From Nitrosomonas sp. Nm33 (lineage in GTDB: Bacteria; Pseudomonadota; Gammaproteobacteria; Burkholderiales; Nitrosomonadaceae): 57,913 nucleotides of DNA. Positions 40,701 to 48,235 of the stretch are shown piece by piece. The translations under genes were made by a program, and so were the position numbers. The number at the start of each line of letters is the position of its first letter. Position 1 is the first letter of the stretch. The notes under the pieces were generated by a model. It saw only the letters and a program-made list of their open reading frames with translations. It made no database searches and was not told the DNA's origin. The DNA lies in NCBI RefSeq assembly GCF_900107265.1, contig NZ_FNPJ01000012.1, positions 1 to 57,913 of the forward strand, in the 5' to 3' direction.

Positions 40701-40866
40701 TACTTAACAGATATTCAAAACATTCTCGACCACTTTGATGAATGCTCTTCACATCATGGGGATCAGGACACCATATTTGATTTTGGAAGGTAATTGAAAG
40801 AAAGGTTTCTGGTTTGATAGATGAGCAAAAAATATTGAATCGAGGATCTTTTATACTTTCAGACAT
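37732..40866 (-). CDS. Dual ATPase: AAA-type N-domain fused to HerA/FtsK-like C-domain
   Basis: This protein (1044 residues) has two P-loop domains. The first has Walker A GESGAGKT at about residues 73-80 and a Walker B-like AFVICLDQLEGIH near 255, as in AAA/STAND-type ATPases. The second has GGSGSGKTT at 645-653, LLDRKGDLCSYA just after, Walker B ILLDEADLYLP near 900, and RRARSAGLGLMLATQSPGDL, the pattern of HerA/DUF87 translocases. A linker of some 350 residues joins them. HerA-type enzymes form hexameric rings that pump DNA and often partner a nuclease. ATG 40866 follows GGAG at 7-bp spacing and overlaps the upstream gene by 8 bp; an ATG at 40902 would add 12 residues without a ribosome-binding site. 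A DNA-translocating role in a three-gene system is inferred. Confidence 0.85.
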   Translation of the reverse strand: MSESIKDPRFNIFCSSIKPETFLSITFQNQIWCPDPHDVKSIHQSGRECFEYLLSRINSSVHLDSGRILLLLGESGAGKTHLMRTFRNYVHEHGLGYFAYMQMTSSVSDYAHYALYRTIDSLDKPYYQPSGDLSGLMRLSNVLIEQDAIPKSKIECLRTNELSQGDLANLIYEIADLIIKQFRGQDLDLIRALLYLQCDDASIHARVFKYLRCEPLAEYDSKVLGGLPPRIQGNPLNTLEALAKLILATDTGAFVICLDQLEGIHQVIEDSDTKFRLAMDAMITLAEIPNVIVVIACLSDIYEILKRNLSTSQLDRIEKNPNPITLTTKRSTEEIQKLIATRLQDLYDSEPITYDENTPLHPFPSDTPEKLTGMSSRQILNWCREQRERSIKTKLPPEAPNIDIVKPEGNDLDTEIEMSQRWNDYLVESHPVPGDEHELLQLLASSIEHCAKELNNSHQLQCLLRQGFLDINIHDSAGNVNQQLTVGLCQKSSQGGSLAKQVDQLQVGAGKRKPIALRSTEFPSNPQTQIAKRLGEFIAAGGQRIVIADSDWRTMVAMTAFQQEYENHPKFLQWLRAEQPLLSLPSLQQILNIANADSPPPPDLVPSVIYPANPSLLRIGFTQDYQSRPYEINHAELVRHAAFLGGSGSGKTTLALNIIEQLLLQGVSAILLDRKGDLCSYAQEATWQTPIADPERTKMRDRLSAKIEIAIYTPGTIEGQGRALSIPIAPSGLGHLPSGERQQLANHAAFALGRIMGYKDSGQDKSRIAILGQAIAILSELQLDQALSLDSLMDFIDSEDPLLLNAIGKLDSKLFKKLVGDLQTLSLTSGNLFAQHGESLNAQNLLGLWPDKHTDKTRLSIINTAFLGNDENILFWVAQFLLEINHYAKRSPSDKLQAVILLDEADLYLPAQSKPATKEPLENLLRRARSAGLGLMLATQSPGDLDYRARDQISSWFIGRVTQNTALDKLRPLLSEAKIDISSKLPNQTTGEFYAIHNGEVGSFKAGLSLIQTKQVSSAEILRLASNKTAISSFSSRIRSFFFG

Positions 40867-41896
40867 TTCCTGGCTCCAGTCGAATAAAATGGAAGATAGC
40901 ATTCAGATAGTGTGTTTCTGAGGCAGCCACATCATCTTGATTCATGCTATAAACAAGATCAGCGTGACTTAAATTAATCAATCCTTTGTTATTTGCCAGA
41001 GTAAGTAGCTGTTTAAATTTATCGAAATCAAGCCCTGACTGCTTCCCATCGATACCCATTTGCTTCCAGACATGAGAGATGAATATTTTATTCTCACCGA
41101 ACCGGCCAGTTTGGCAACATTTTGCCGATTGCATTACTTGTGCGGCAAATGCTTCTAGATCGATTGGTTTTGGCTGAGAGTCGGGAAGAGGGAGTTCAGT
41201 AGTGGCCGCTTTAAGAATAGCGATCCGTATTTCTTCAGGATCTGTACGCCGGGCATTGGTCGCTTTAGCAACGAGCTGCTTAAGTGCAGATTCCCATGGT
41301 AATTCACGTCTTGAATCTAGCAGGGTGTTCAGCAGCGATGTCATGAGGTTATTTTGAGTGAATGGTTTTGGGTCTGAAACGGATAGTCGGTTTTTCAGGT
41401 GAGTAGTTACTTGAGGGTTTGTTAATTGTTGCCAGAGCAGATAATCTCGGGTTTCAGTCAAGGTTGGGTAAGGCCCTAACGGTAGTTGGTAAGCATGCGC
41501 TAACACCTGAGCTCGAAGGCCATCGGCACTGGATATGCGATCGCGATCGCGATCATTTGTAGGAGCCGGTATGCCGAGTGCAAGGGGAAGCAAGTAACAG
41601 TTTTTCAGGGTTTGCCAGCGGATCGTCTCAGAGGAAGGCGGCATTTTCAAAATTTGCAAAGCCGATTTCATACCCGATGCGGTGATGCAATATCGAGCCT
41701 GACTTATTTTTTGTAACAAATTTTGTTCAACTAGCTTTATTAGCTGATTTGACCATTTATCGATAGAAGGAGGATTCACAAATAACGGATTGAGTGATTT
41801 TCTTAATTCGCTGGTAATGAGCCCTTTATCGGGTGAAGCGGTTAGACGGATCAAAATCAACTCATGTAATTGAAGCATAGATTTTGCTATGTTCAT
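40859..41896 (-). CDS. Uncharacterised protein with winged-helix-like N-terminus
   Basis: I do not recognise this family (345 residues). The first 80 residues look like a winged helix: a helix LHELILIRLTASPDKGLITS, the segment SIDKWSNQLIKLVEQNLLQK and the wing-like RYCITASGMKSALQIL. The rest is helical and leucine-rich, with no catalytic motif I can see and no membrane segment. It lies between the nuclease and ATPase genes and overlaps the ATPase start by 8 bp (ATGTCTGA), so all three are surely co-translated. ATG 41896 is preferred (AAGGA at 8 bp); ATG 41905 is 2 bp after the previous stop. It may be the DNA-binding, regulatory or adaptor part of the system. Confidence 0.8.
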   Translation of the reverse strand: MNIAKSMLQLHELILIRLTASPDKGLITSELRKSLNPLFVNPPSIDKWSNQLIKLVEQNLLQKISQARYCITASGMKSALQILKMPPSSETIRWQTLKNCYLLPLALGIPAPTNDRDRDRISSADGLRAQVLAHAYQLPLGPYPTLTETRDYLLWQQLTNPQVTTHLKNRLSVSDPKPFTQNNLMTSLLNTLLDSRRELPWESALKQLVAKATNARRTDPEEIRIAILKAATTELPLPDSQPKPIDLEAFAAQVMQSAKCCQTGRFGENKIFISHVWKQMGIDGKQSGLDFDKFKQLLTLANNKGLINLSHADLVYSMNQDDVAASETHYLNAIFHFIRLEPGNV

Positions 41897-41907
41897 TTTA
41901 GTCATCC

Positions 41908-43137
41908 TTATATTCGTCTTCTTTTACGACCAGCTTGTAAGGCAAATCTTATTGTATCGAGAATTTCCTCCAATCTGGCGACTACATCTTCTGCCAAAAA
42001 ACGGAGTACCAGAATTCCCTGTAATTGTAGTTCGAGATCTTTGCGACGGTCTCTGCGCCATATTTTTGATTCCTGAAAGTGATAATAACCATCGATTTCA
42101 ACAGCGATTCGTTCTTCAGGTGCGTATAAATCGATCTCCATAGCTTGATTTCCAAATGTAAATGGCATTCTGGTATTGAGCTTGAAAATGCCACAAGTAT
42201 CCGGTATCAGCTCCAGTACATTAAACAGAAACAGTTCAGCCTGGCTTCTGGCATTTGAATGGTCATTATGTGTTTCAGAGAGTGCTCGAATCAGCGTTTT
42301 GGCTTCATCAATTAATTGAATTGATGCGTGGTGCTGTTGCAGGAAACGGTTAATTTCAGATGGTAACTTGATCTCTTGCTCGCCCTCTTGATCTATGGCA
42401 ACCAGGGCTGTGCGCAGCATCGTTTTGATTCTGGACTCAGCCGTGCAGGAAAAATAATGTGCCAAGGTGCTAGATGATACTGATAAGGCAATTGGAAGTC
42501 CCGGAAGGGATTCTGTGAGCTGAATTATAGAGTGAATTGAAGGGGAGATGAGCTGATCGTAGTGAGTGATTTCAATCAGCATGGCAGGAAGAATTTTAAG
42601 TGGAAAAAATTCTGTAAATACTGTTATGTCATTTTGTATATCTTGTCTCTTTTGAACATTTAAGATTTTTACTAACTCCGTGGTCAAAAGAGGAGTAATT
42701 TCCTGTTTTTGTGCAATCCGGTCAATAAACCAGCGCAATAAAACGTTGCCAACCGTGGAAAGGTTTATAGATAGTTGTTGTTGAAATACATCTAATTCAT
42801 AACGAGTTTTCCCAACCAGATGGTGAAGGATAGTCTCTGTTGTGCTTTTATTTATTATTGCTAGATATTCTAAAAAATATTTATCTAGTGCTTGTCTTGC
42901 AAGCAGTTCTTCTAACCAACATAAAAATAGTGATTGAGTTGTAGTAGGCGACCAAATTATTGTTGTTAATGTATGGTTTGTTATCCATCTCTGCCATATT
43001 TTCCGAATGTTGTTAGGATATCCACTTAAAGTAGAAAGTGTTGGAATGCCTTGTTTGCGCCATTGCTGGTGTGTGTGAAGCTGGGAAAGAACAAATTCCA
43101 TTCGTTTTGTTTGAGCTATATCAAGGTTGAAAACCAT
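41908..43137 (-). CDS. Protein with C-terminal DUF559/Vsr-like PD-(D/E)XK nuclease domain
   Basis: The first 290 of 409 residues match nothing I know. The last 115 form a DUF559-type endonuclease of the Vsr/very-short-patch-repair fold: SQAE (Glu 301), MEIDLYAPEERIAVEIDGYY-H with Asp 336, Glu 347 and Asp 349, then RRDRRKDLELQLQGILVLRF and a terminal helix. All acidic metal ligands are kept, so it is likely active on DNA. The basic tail RKRRRI could contact DNA. An AGGT site lies upstream of the ATG. It is the first gene of the cassette and lies 68 bp after the ABC-type gene. Function in defence or repair is inferred. Confidence 0.85.
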   Translation of the reverse strand: MVFNLDIAQTKRMEFVLSQLHTHQQWRKQGIPTLSTLSGYPNNIRKIWQRWITNHTLTTIIWSPTTTQSLFLCWLEELLARQALDKYFLEYLAIINKSTTETILHHLVGKTRYELDVFQQQLSINLSTVGNVLLRWFIDRIAQKQEITPLLTTELVKILNVQKRQDIQNDITVFTEFFPLKILPAMLIEITHYDQLISPSIHSIIQLTESLPGLPIALSVSSSTLAHYFSCTAESRIKTMLRTALVAIDQEGEQEIKLPSEINRFLQQHHASIQLIDEAKTLIRALSETHNDHSNARSQAELFLFNVLELIPDTCGIFKLNTRMPFTFGNQAMEIDLYAPEERIAVEIDGYYHFQESKIWRRDRRKDLELQLQGILVLRFLAEDVVARLEEILDTIRFALQAGRKRRRI

Positions 43138-43205
43138 TCATTTACCTGTTTTATGGGATAAGCCTATCAGTAAGAAAGTATCATTTCTGTAATCCAGTCA
43201 TTTAG

Positions 43206-44843
43206 CTATGTTAGCTTGAGGATCCGATGCGCTTTGCTAAGCATGCTTGGCTGGGATGAGATAATTAGAGTAGTGCGGTCTTGGATTAAAGCATCAAGTG
43301 CCTGGTTTACCAAAGGGCAATGAATATCGAATACGGCTGTTGTTTCATCAATAATGACAATCGTCGGGTTTTTAAGTAACACCCGGGCGATCAAGATACG
43401 TTGGTGCTGATTTGCCGAGAACTCAACATCTTTTCTGTCGATTCTGGTTTGCAGTCCCTGCGGCATTTCACGAGCAAATTTTGTCACATGGCATGTGCGT
43501 GCAACTTTCATGATGCTGGCTTCCATTGCGCAGTGCGTTGTACCATATGCGATATTGGCTGCGATGGTATCGTTGAGAAGCTTGGTGTCAGGTGTTAACC
43601 AGGCAATATTGGCACGCAAGTCAGCTAGCTTTATTGTGGCGATATCGATGTCGTCTAGCAATATTCTGCCATTTGTTGGGTGAATGAAACGTGCAATGAG
43701 ATCGATTAATGTTCTTTCCTGATCTTCGCTGGAACTTGCCAACGCAACGATTTCACCCGGCTGGATCGTCAATGTGAGATTGAAGAGGGGAGGGCAGGTT
43801 TGTGAGTAATCATAAGCGCTGACTTCTTCAAACCGTATTTGACCGCGCGCGCTTGCTATCTCAACTTTCCCTGGATCAGATTCATTTTGCTGGGCAAGGA
43901 GTGAATCGATATTGTGGATGATGTGTAACCTATTTTGCGAAGATGTCAGTATGTTTAGTAATTGTTTTACTGGAAGAACAAGCATTAGTATTGCTGTGAT
44001 CAAAGCACCGGCATCTCCGACCGTCATCATGCCAAGAGAGATTTGCTGCTTAAAAAGGAAAAAGAATACCGCTAAAATCGTAGCAATAATTAAGAATGCA
44101 AGGGTTTTGCTAAACGTTTTGACAGTTGCTTGCTTTAGGTTAAGACTTCTTTGCTGCTCAATGGAATTGCAAAAATGTTTGCTTTCTTGTAACTGGCTGC
44201 CATTGAGCTTGATCGATTTGATGTGTTTGATCGATGTTAAGGATAAGAGAGGGGAGGCCATTGATAGATGAGGTGTTTTCTGATCCAAGTCGCTTGCTTG
44301 AGAGATAAATTGCATGATTGAGCCAATAATCAATGCGACTAGAAGTCCCATGACTGAGAATTCCCAATTTAAGAACAGCATCACTGTCAGCAAGCCAATT
44401 GCTGTTAATATTTCTTTCCCTAGAATGGTGAGTATCTGAACGATGTCATCAGTAGTCTGCTCGATATCAGAGAAGAGGTTGGCATTGAGCTTATCTGGAT
44501 CCGCTTCTTCTGGGTAAGAAACAGGTAGCGCCAGGAGTTTCTCAAACAGTAATTTTCGCTGATCCATACTGACTTTCCCGATTATCCAATTGATTGCGTA
44601 ACTATTAAAAAAGTTTGCGACACCATGTAAAGTTAATAAGCCGAGTATAGTGAGTAGAACAAACTGAAATTCTTCTAATTCATGTTCAATGACTAGAATA
44701 CTATCGAGTAATTGTTTGATGAGTAATGGTAAGAGGGATGTAGTCACTGCAACGGCAATTAAACTGCTGATAGCGATTGCGACCATCGTTCTGTAGGGAG
44801 CAATCCATGCTATAAAGCGGCGGAGCAAATGTTTTTCGATCAT
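43206..44843 (-). CDS. ABC exporter-like protein with destroyed ATPase motifs (MsbA-like)
   Basis: The 545-residue product has an MsbA-like layout: six membrane segments over residues 1-310 and a nucleotide-binding domain from about 335. The normal motifs are lost. Walker A, where MsbA has GRSGSGKST, reads SSSEDQERT with the lysine replaced by Glu (codon at 43716-43718). The Q-loop reads LTPDTKLL with no Gln. LSGGQ is FSANQ. The H-loop reads ISSQPS without His. Only Walker B (IVIIDETTAVFD) keeps DE. The frame is intact and the fold pattern is kept, so it is probably a pseudo-ATPase, not a decaying gene. It could be a partner of an active half-transporter or serve a membrane or lipid role. It precedes the nuclease gene by 68 bp with no visible terminator. 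Confidence 0.85.
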   Translation of the reverse strand: MIEKHLLRRFIAWIAPYRTMVAIAISSLIAVAVTTSLLPLLIKQLLDSILVIEHELEEFQFVLLTILGLLTLHGVANFFNSYAINWIIGKVSMDQRKLLFEKLLALPVSYPEEADPDKLNANLFSDIEQTTDDIVQILTILGKEILTAIGLLTVMLFLNWEFSVMGLLVALIIGSIMQFISQASDLDQKTPHLSMASPLLSLTSIKHIKSIKLNGSQLQESKHFCNSIEQQRSLNLKQATVKTFSKTLAFLIIATILAVFFFLFKQQISLGMMTVGDAGALITAILMLVLPVKQLLNILTSSQNRLHIIHNIDSLLAQQNESDPGKVEIASARGQIRFEEVSAYDYSQTCPPLFNLTLTIQPGEIVALASSSEDQERTLIDLIARFIHPTNGRILLDDIDIATIKLADLRANIAWLTPDTKLLNDTIAANIAYGTTHCAMEASIMKVARTCHVTKFAREMPQGLQTRIDRKDVEFSANQHQRILIARVLLKNPTIVIIDETTAVFDIHCPLVNQALDALIQDRTTLIISSQPSMLSKAHRILKLT

Positions 44844-45017
44844 GACCAGCTTATCTAAATATCAAGATACAATTGATGCATTTTGCAGCAGGGGAGGTAA
44901 AGAAAAAATTAGACACGTCGTTAAGTACAAGAAACATTATGGCCAATTTATATAATCTATTTTAGTCAGGCTTTTGTTCGAATAATTGATAGAAGCATTC
45001 AAATTTAACGCAATAAA

Positions 45018-45980
45018 ATGATAAAAATGACTCCAATGCATCCAGTTAATCAGACACAGACTGCCGTTTGCCGAAGAAAGGGTATTATTCTAGCGGGTGG
45101 TTCTGGCACACGGCTATATCCTGTTACTCAGGTTATTTCCAAGCAGCTGCTACCGATTTTTGATAAACCAATGATCTATTATCCGCTAAGTACACTGATG
45201 CTGGCGGGTATTCGAGATATTCTCATTATTTCTACACCACAGGATACGCCGCTTTTTAGATATCTGCTGGGAAGTGGTGAGCACTGGGGGCTGAATTTAT
45301 CTTATGCTGTTCAGCCTTCACCAGATGGATTGGCTCAAGCTTTTATTATTGGCGAATCATTTATCGGCAATGATAATTCTGCACTTATTCTGGGGGATAA
45401 TATTTTTTATGGGCATGATTTCCATTATTTACTCGAGAATGCCATGATGCGTCAAGAAGGTGCGAGTGTTTTTGCCTATCATGTCAATGATCCTGAACGT
45501 TATGGTGTGGTTGAGTTTGATCAAAAAGGGCTTGCGGTCGATCTAGAAGAAAAACCCAAGCAGCCAAAATCAAACTATGCTGTAACTGGTTTATATTTCT
45601 ATGATCAACAGGTAGTTGATTTTGCGAAAGGTCTTAAACCTTCAGCACGTAATGAACTGGAAATTACTGATCTCAATCGGATTTATTTAGTTCAAAATAG
45701 GCTCAATGTTGAAATTATGGGTCGTGGCTATGCCTGGCTCGATACGGGTACCTATGATTCTTTGCTGGATGCCAGTAAATTTGTGGCAACGATAGAACAC
45801 AGACAAGGACTTAAAATAGCCTGTCCAGAAGAAATTGCTTATCGAAAAGGATGGATTGATGCTGCCCAATTGGAAAAGCTGGCTCATCCATTAACTAAAA
45901 ATGGTTATGGTCAGTACTTGATGCAGATTCTCAAGCATGGTCATATAGACAGTGCGAGTAATGAGGAGAGGTTTGGTTGA
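45018..45980 (+). CDS. rfbA: Glucose-1-phosphate thymidylyltransferase
   Basis: RfbA makes dTDP-glucose, the first step to dTDP-rhamnose for cell-surface polysaccharide. The 320-residue product has [16 protein letters not shown] at about residues 22-37, [30 protein letters not shown] and [17 protein letters not shown], all RmlA landmarks. It is about 20-30 residues longer than usual because of the N-terminus; ATG 45018, 45027 or 45036 could be the start. It overlaps or abuts rfbC. rfbB and rfbD are not here. Confidence 0.95.
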   Translation: MIKMTPMHPVNQTQTAVCRRKGIILAGGSGTRLYPVTQVISKQLLPIFDKPMIYYPLSTLMLAGIRDILIISTPQDTPLFRYLLGSGEHWGLNLSYAVQPSPDGLAQAFIIGESFIGNDNSALILGDNIFYGHDFHYLLENAMMRQEGASVFAYHVNDPERYGVVEFDQKGLAVDLEEKPKQPKSNYAVTGLYFYDQQVVDFAKGLKPSARNELEITDLNRIYLVQNRLNVEIMGRGYAWLDTGTYDSLLDASKFVATIEHRQGLKIACPEEIAYRKGWIDAAQLEKLAHPLTKNGYGQYLMQILKHGHIDSASNEERFG

Positions 45981-46528
45981 ATATGAAAGCTACGCAATTA
46001 ATGATACCTGAGGTATACCTCATTGAACCACGCGTATTCGGTGATGAGCGTGGTTTCTTCTTTGAAAATTATAATCAGCGCCAATTCGACGCTTTAATCG
46101 GTAGAAATGTTATGTTTGCCCAAAGCAATCATTCCCGTTCTGTGAAACATGTTTTGCGCGGATTGCATTATCAAATCAAGCAGCCTCAGGGTAAGTTGGT
46201 GCGTGTGATTGCAGGTGAAGTGTTTGATGTGGCAGTAGATCTTCGTAAAACTTCTCCCACATTTGGGCGGTGGGTGGGAGAAATTCTTAGTGCGGAAAAT
46301 AAGAAACAACTCTGGATCCCTGAAGGTTTTGCCCACGGTTTTGTCGTACTTTCAGCATTTGCAGAATTTCTCTATCAAACAACTGATTACTGGGCACCTG
46401 AATATGAGCGTTGTATTCTGTGGAATGATCCAGTATTAAATATCCACTGGCCCATTGAGAGTGAACCTGTACTATCGACCAAAGATTCGCAAGGAAAATC
46501 TTTTTACGAGGCAGAGGTTTACGACTAA
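45977..46528 (+). CDS. rfbC: dTDP-4-dehydrorhamnose 3,5-epimerase
   Basis: RfbC epimerises dTDP-4-keto-6-deoxyglucose, the third step to dTDP-rhamnose. The 183-residue product has [17 protein letters not shown], the catalytic base region [20 protein letters not shown] (His about 64), [15 protein letters not shown] and YLTTDYW-like [17 protein letters not shown] 45977 overlaps the rfbA stop by 4 bp with AGGAG 8 bp upstream; ATG 45983 is the alternative. A perfect hairpin CTGACC-TTTT-GGTCAG (46538-46553) follows but lacks a T-run. Confidence 0.95.
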   Translation: MNMKATQLMIPEVYLIEPRVFGDERGFFFENYNQRQFDALIGRNVMFAQSNHSRSVKHVLRGLHYQIKQPQGKLVRVIAGEVFDVAVDLRKTSPTFGRWVGEILSAENKKQLWIPEGFAHGFVVLSAFAEFLYQTTDYWAPEYERCILWNDPVLNIHWPIESEPVLSTKDSQGKSFYEAEVYD

Positions 46529-46660
46529 TGGGCTGGTCTGACCTTTTGGTCAGGGTAATAGCAGCAATTATTTTAACCTAAAAACCACAATTGACCGCTT
46601 GATTGGAGAGTTAAACCGATTACATATAGAGGCATTTTCGAAATTTTCTTATTTACCAGA

Positions 46661-46825
46661 ATGGTGAGACCGCTACGGGGTACATCATATGTCGCTCCAG
46701 GGCGCGAATGCGGCGTTGCTCTTCGTTGCAAAGAGCTGTCCTGCGGCCTCATCGCGCCTTACCTCGTATCTGGATCACCACACGCTCCTCCCCGTCCAAC
46801 TGCGGTTTCTAGGTTTAGTCAATGA
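46661..46825 (+). other. GC-richer segment with a 54-codon open frame before radA
   Basis: From about 46661 the sequence is clearly richer in G and C than its surroundings. An ATG-start frame of 54 codons runs through it, rich in Cys, Pro and Arg, and ends by overlapping the radA ATG (ATGA). It has no ribosome-binding site and resembles no family I know. It may be a chance frame in a piece of transferred or leftover DNA. Confidence 0.2.
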
Positions 46826-48195
46826 CTAGATCTAAATCGCTTTATTTCTGCAATGCCTGTGGTGGCCAAACTTTGAAATGGCAGGGCCAGTGCCCGCATT
46901 GCCGGGAATGGAACACGCTAGTAGAAACAGTTGCTGAGAAAACGAGATTCACGAGTTTCGATAAAAATGGCTTTCGCTATATTTCTGCAACTGAGGTTAG
47001 CCAAGTATGCAATTTAAATGAGGTTGAAACAGAAGAATCTCCGCGTTACTCAACAGGGATAATCGAATTTGATCGCGTATTGGGGGGCGGCTTGGTGCGG
47101 GGAGGGGTTGTCCTGCTTGGTGGCGATCCCGGTATTGGTAAATCCACGCTGTTATTGCAGGCATTCTCGGCCATGTCGGCCCGGCACGAGGTATTGTATG
47201 TCAGTGGGGAGGAGTCGGCGCAACAAGTTGCACTACGTGCCAAACGTTTGGCGCTTGAGGTGTCAGCAGTCAAACTGTTGACAGAAATTCGGTTGGAAAA
47301 CATTCAGGCAGTACTTGCTGAATCTCAACCCAAAGTGGCCGTGATTGATTCGATTCAGACAATTTATTCGGATGCGCTGCAATCGGCACCAGGGTCAGTT
47401 GCTCAGGTGCGCGAATGTGCTGCTCAGTTGACACGATTAGCTAAGACTCAAGGAATCTGCATGCTTCTAATTGGTCATGTTACCAAGGAGGGTGCACTGG
47501 CTGGACCGCGTGTGCTGGAACATATGGTGGATACCGTGCTGTACTTTGAAGGTGATACCCATTCCAGCTTTCGTTTGATTCGGGCATTCAAGAACCGCTT
47601 TGGCGCCGTCAACGAATTGGGTGTTTTTGCAATGACCGAGAAAGGTCTGCGTGAAGTGAGCAATCCCTCAGCCTTGTTTCTTTCCCATCATGATAGCCGA
47701 GTGCCCGGTGCTTGTGTGATGGTGACACAAGAAGGCTCGCGTCCATTATTGGTAGAGATCCAAGCATTGGTAGATGCTGCGCATGCGCCTAATCCCAGGC
47801 GATTAAGTGTGGGATTAGAACAAAATCGACTGGCAATGTTACTGGCGGTATTGCACCGACATGCAGGCATACCTTGCTTTGATCAGGATGTCTTTATCAA
47901 TGCGGTAGGTGGTGCCAAAATCACAGAGCCTGGTGCAGATTTGGCTGTGGTCCTTGCGATTGTTTCTTCCCTGAAAAACAAACCATTGCCAGAAAAAATA
48001 GTGGTGTTCGGTGAAATCGGCTTGGCAGGAGAAGTGCGTCCCGTTCAGCGTGGTCAGGAGCGATTAAAAGAGGCAGCCAAATTGGGTTTCGTTAAAGCGA
48101 TTATTCCCAGAGCCAATCAGCCCAAACAATCTATCCCTGGCCTTGAAATTATCGCGGTGCAGCGGATCGAAGAAGCAGTGATTCAATTGCGTTGA
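46822..48195 (+). CDS. radA: DNA repair protein RadA
   Basis: RadA is a RecA-like helicase that extends branches during recombination. The 457-residue product has the N-terminal zinc finger (Cys 10, 13, 24, 27), Walker A GDPGIGKST at residues 101-109, the RadA signature KNRFGAVNELGVF (about residues 257-269) and the C-terminal Lon-protease-like domain (VGGAKITEPGADLAVVLAIV, IGLAGEVRPVQRGQERLKEA). Length and motifs are normal. It lies between rfbC and the membrane-protein gene. Confidence 0.97.
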   Translation: MTRSKSLYFCNACGGQTLKWQGQCPHCREWNTLVETVAEKTRFTSFDKNGFRYISATEVSQVCNLNEVETEESPRYSTGIIEFDRVLGGGLVRGGVVLLGGDPGIGKSTLLLQAFSAMSARHEVLYVSGEESAQQVALRAKRLALEVSAVKLLTEIRLENIQAVLAESQPKVAVIDSIQTIYSDALQSAPGSVAQVRECAAQLTRLAKTQGICMLLIGHVTKEGALAGPRVLEHMVDTVLYFEGDTHSSFRLIRAFKNRFGAVNELGVFAMTEKGLREVSNPSALFLSHHDSRVPGACVMVTQEGSRPLLVEIQALVDAAHAPNPRRLSVGLEQNRLAMLLAVLHRHAGIPCFDQDVFINAVGGAKITEPGADLAVVLAIVSSLKNKPLPEKIVVFGEIGLAGEVRPVQRGQERLKEAAKLGFVKAIIPRANQPKQSIPGLEIIAVQRIEEAVIQLR

Positions 48196-48235
48196 AGAAG
48201 TATTAATCCGATTTTTATAACCAAAACTGAAGATC

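Noticed and set aside
41535-41562. Tandem GATCGC run (GCGATCGC-like, as in HIP1 elements)
   Set aside because: It lies inside the middle cassette gene and simply encodes a DRDRDR stretch; a single occurrence is no sign of a repeat family.
46538-46553. CTGACC-TTTT-GGTCAG hairpin as terminator of rfbC
   Set aside because: The stem is perfect but only 6 bp and no T-run follows, so it was not called a terminator.
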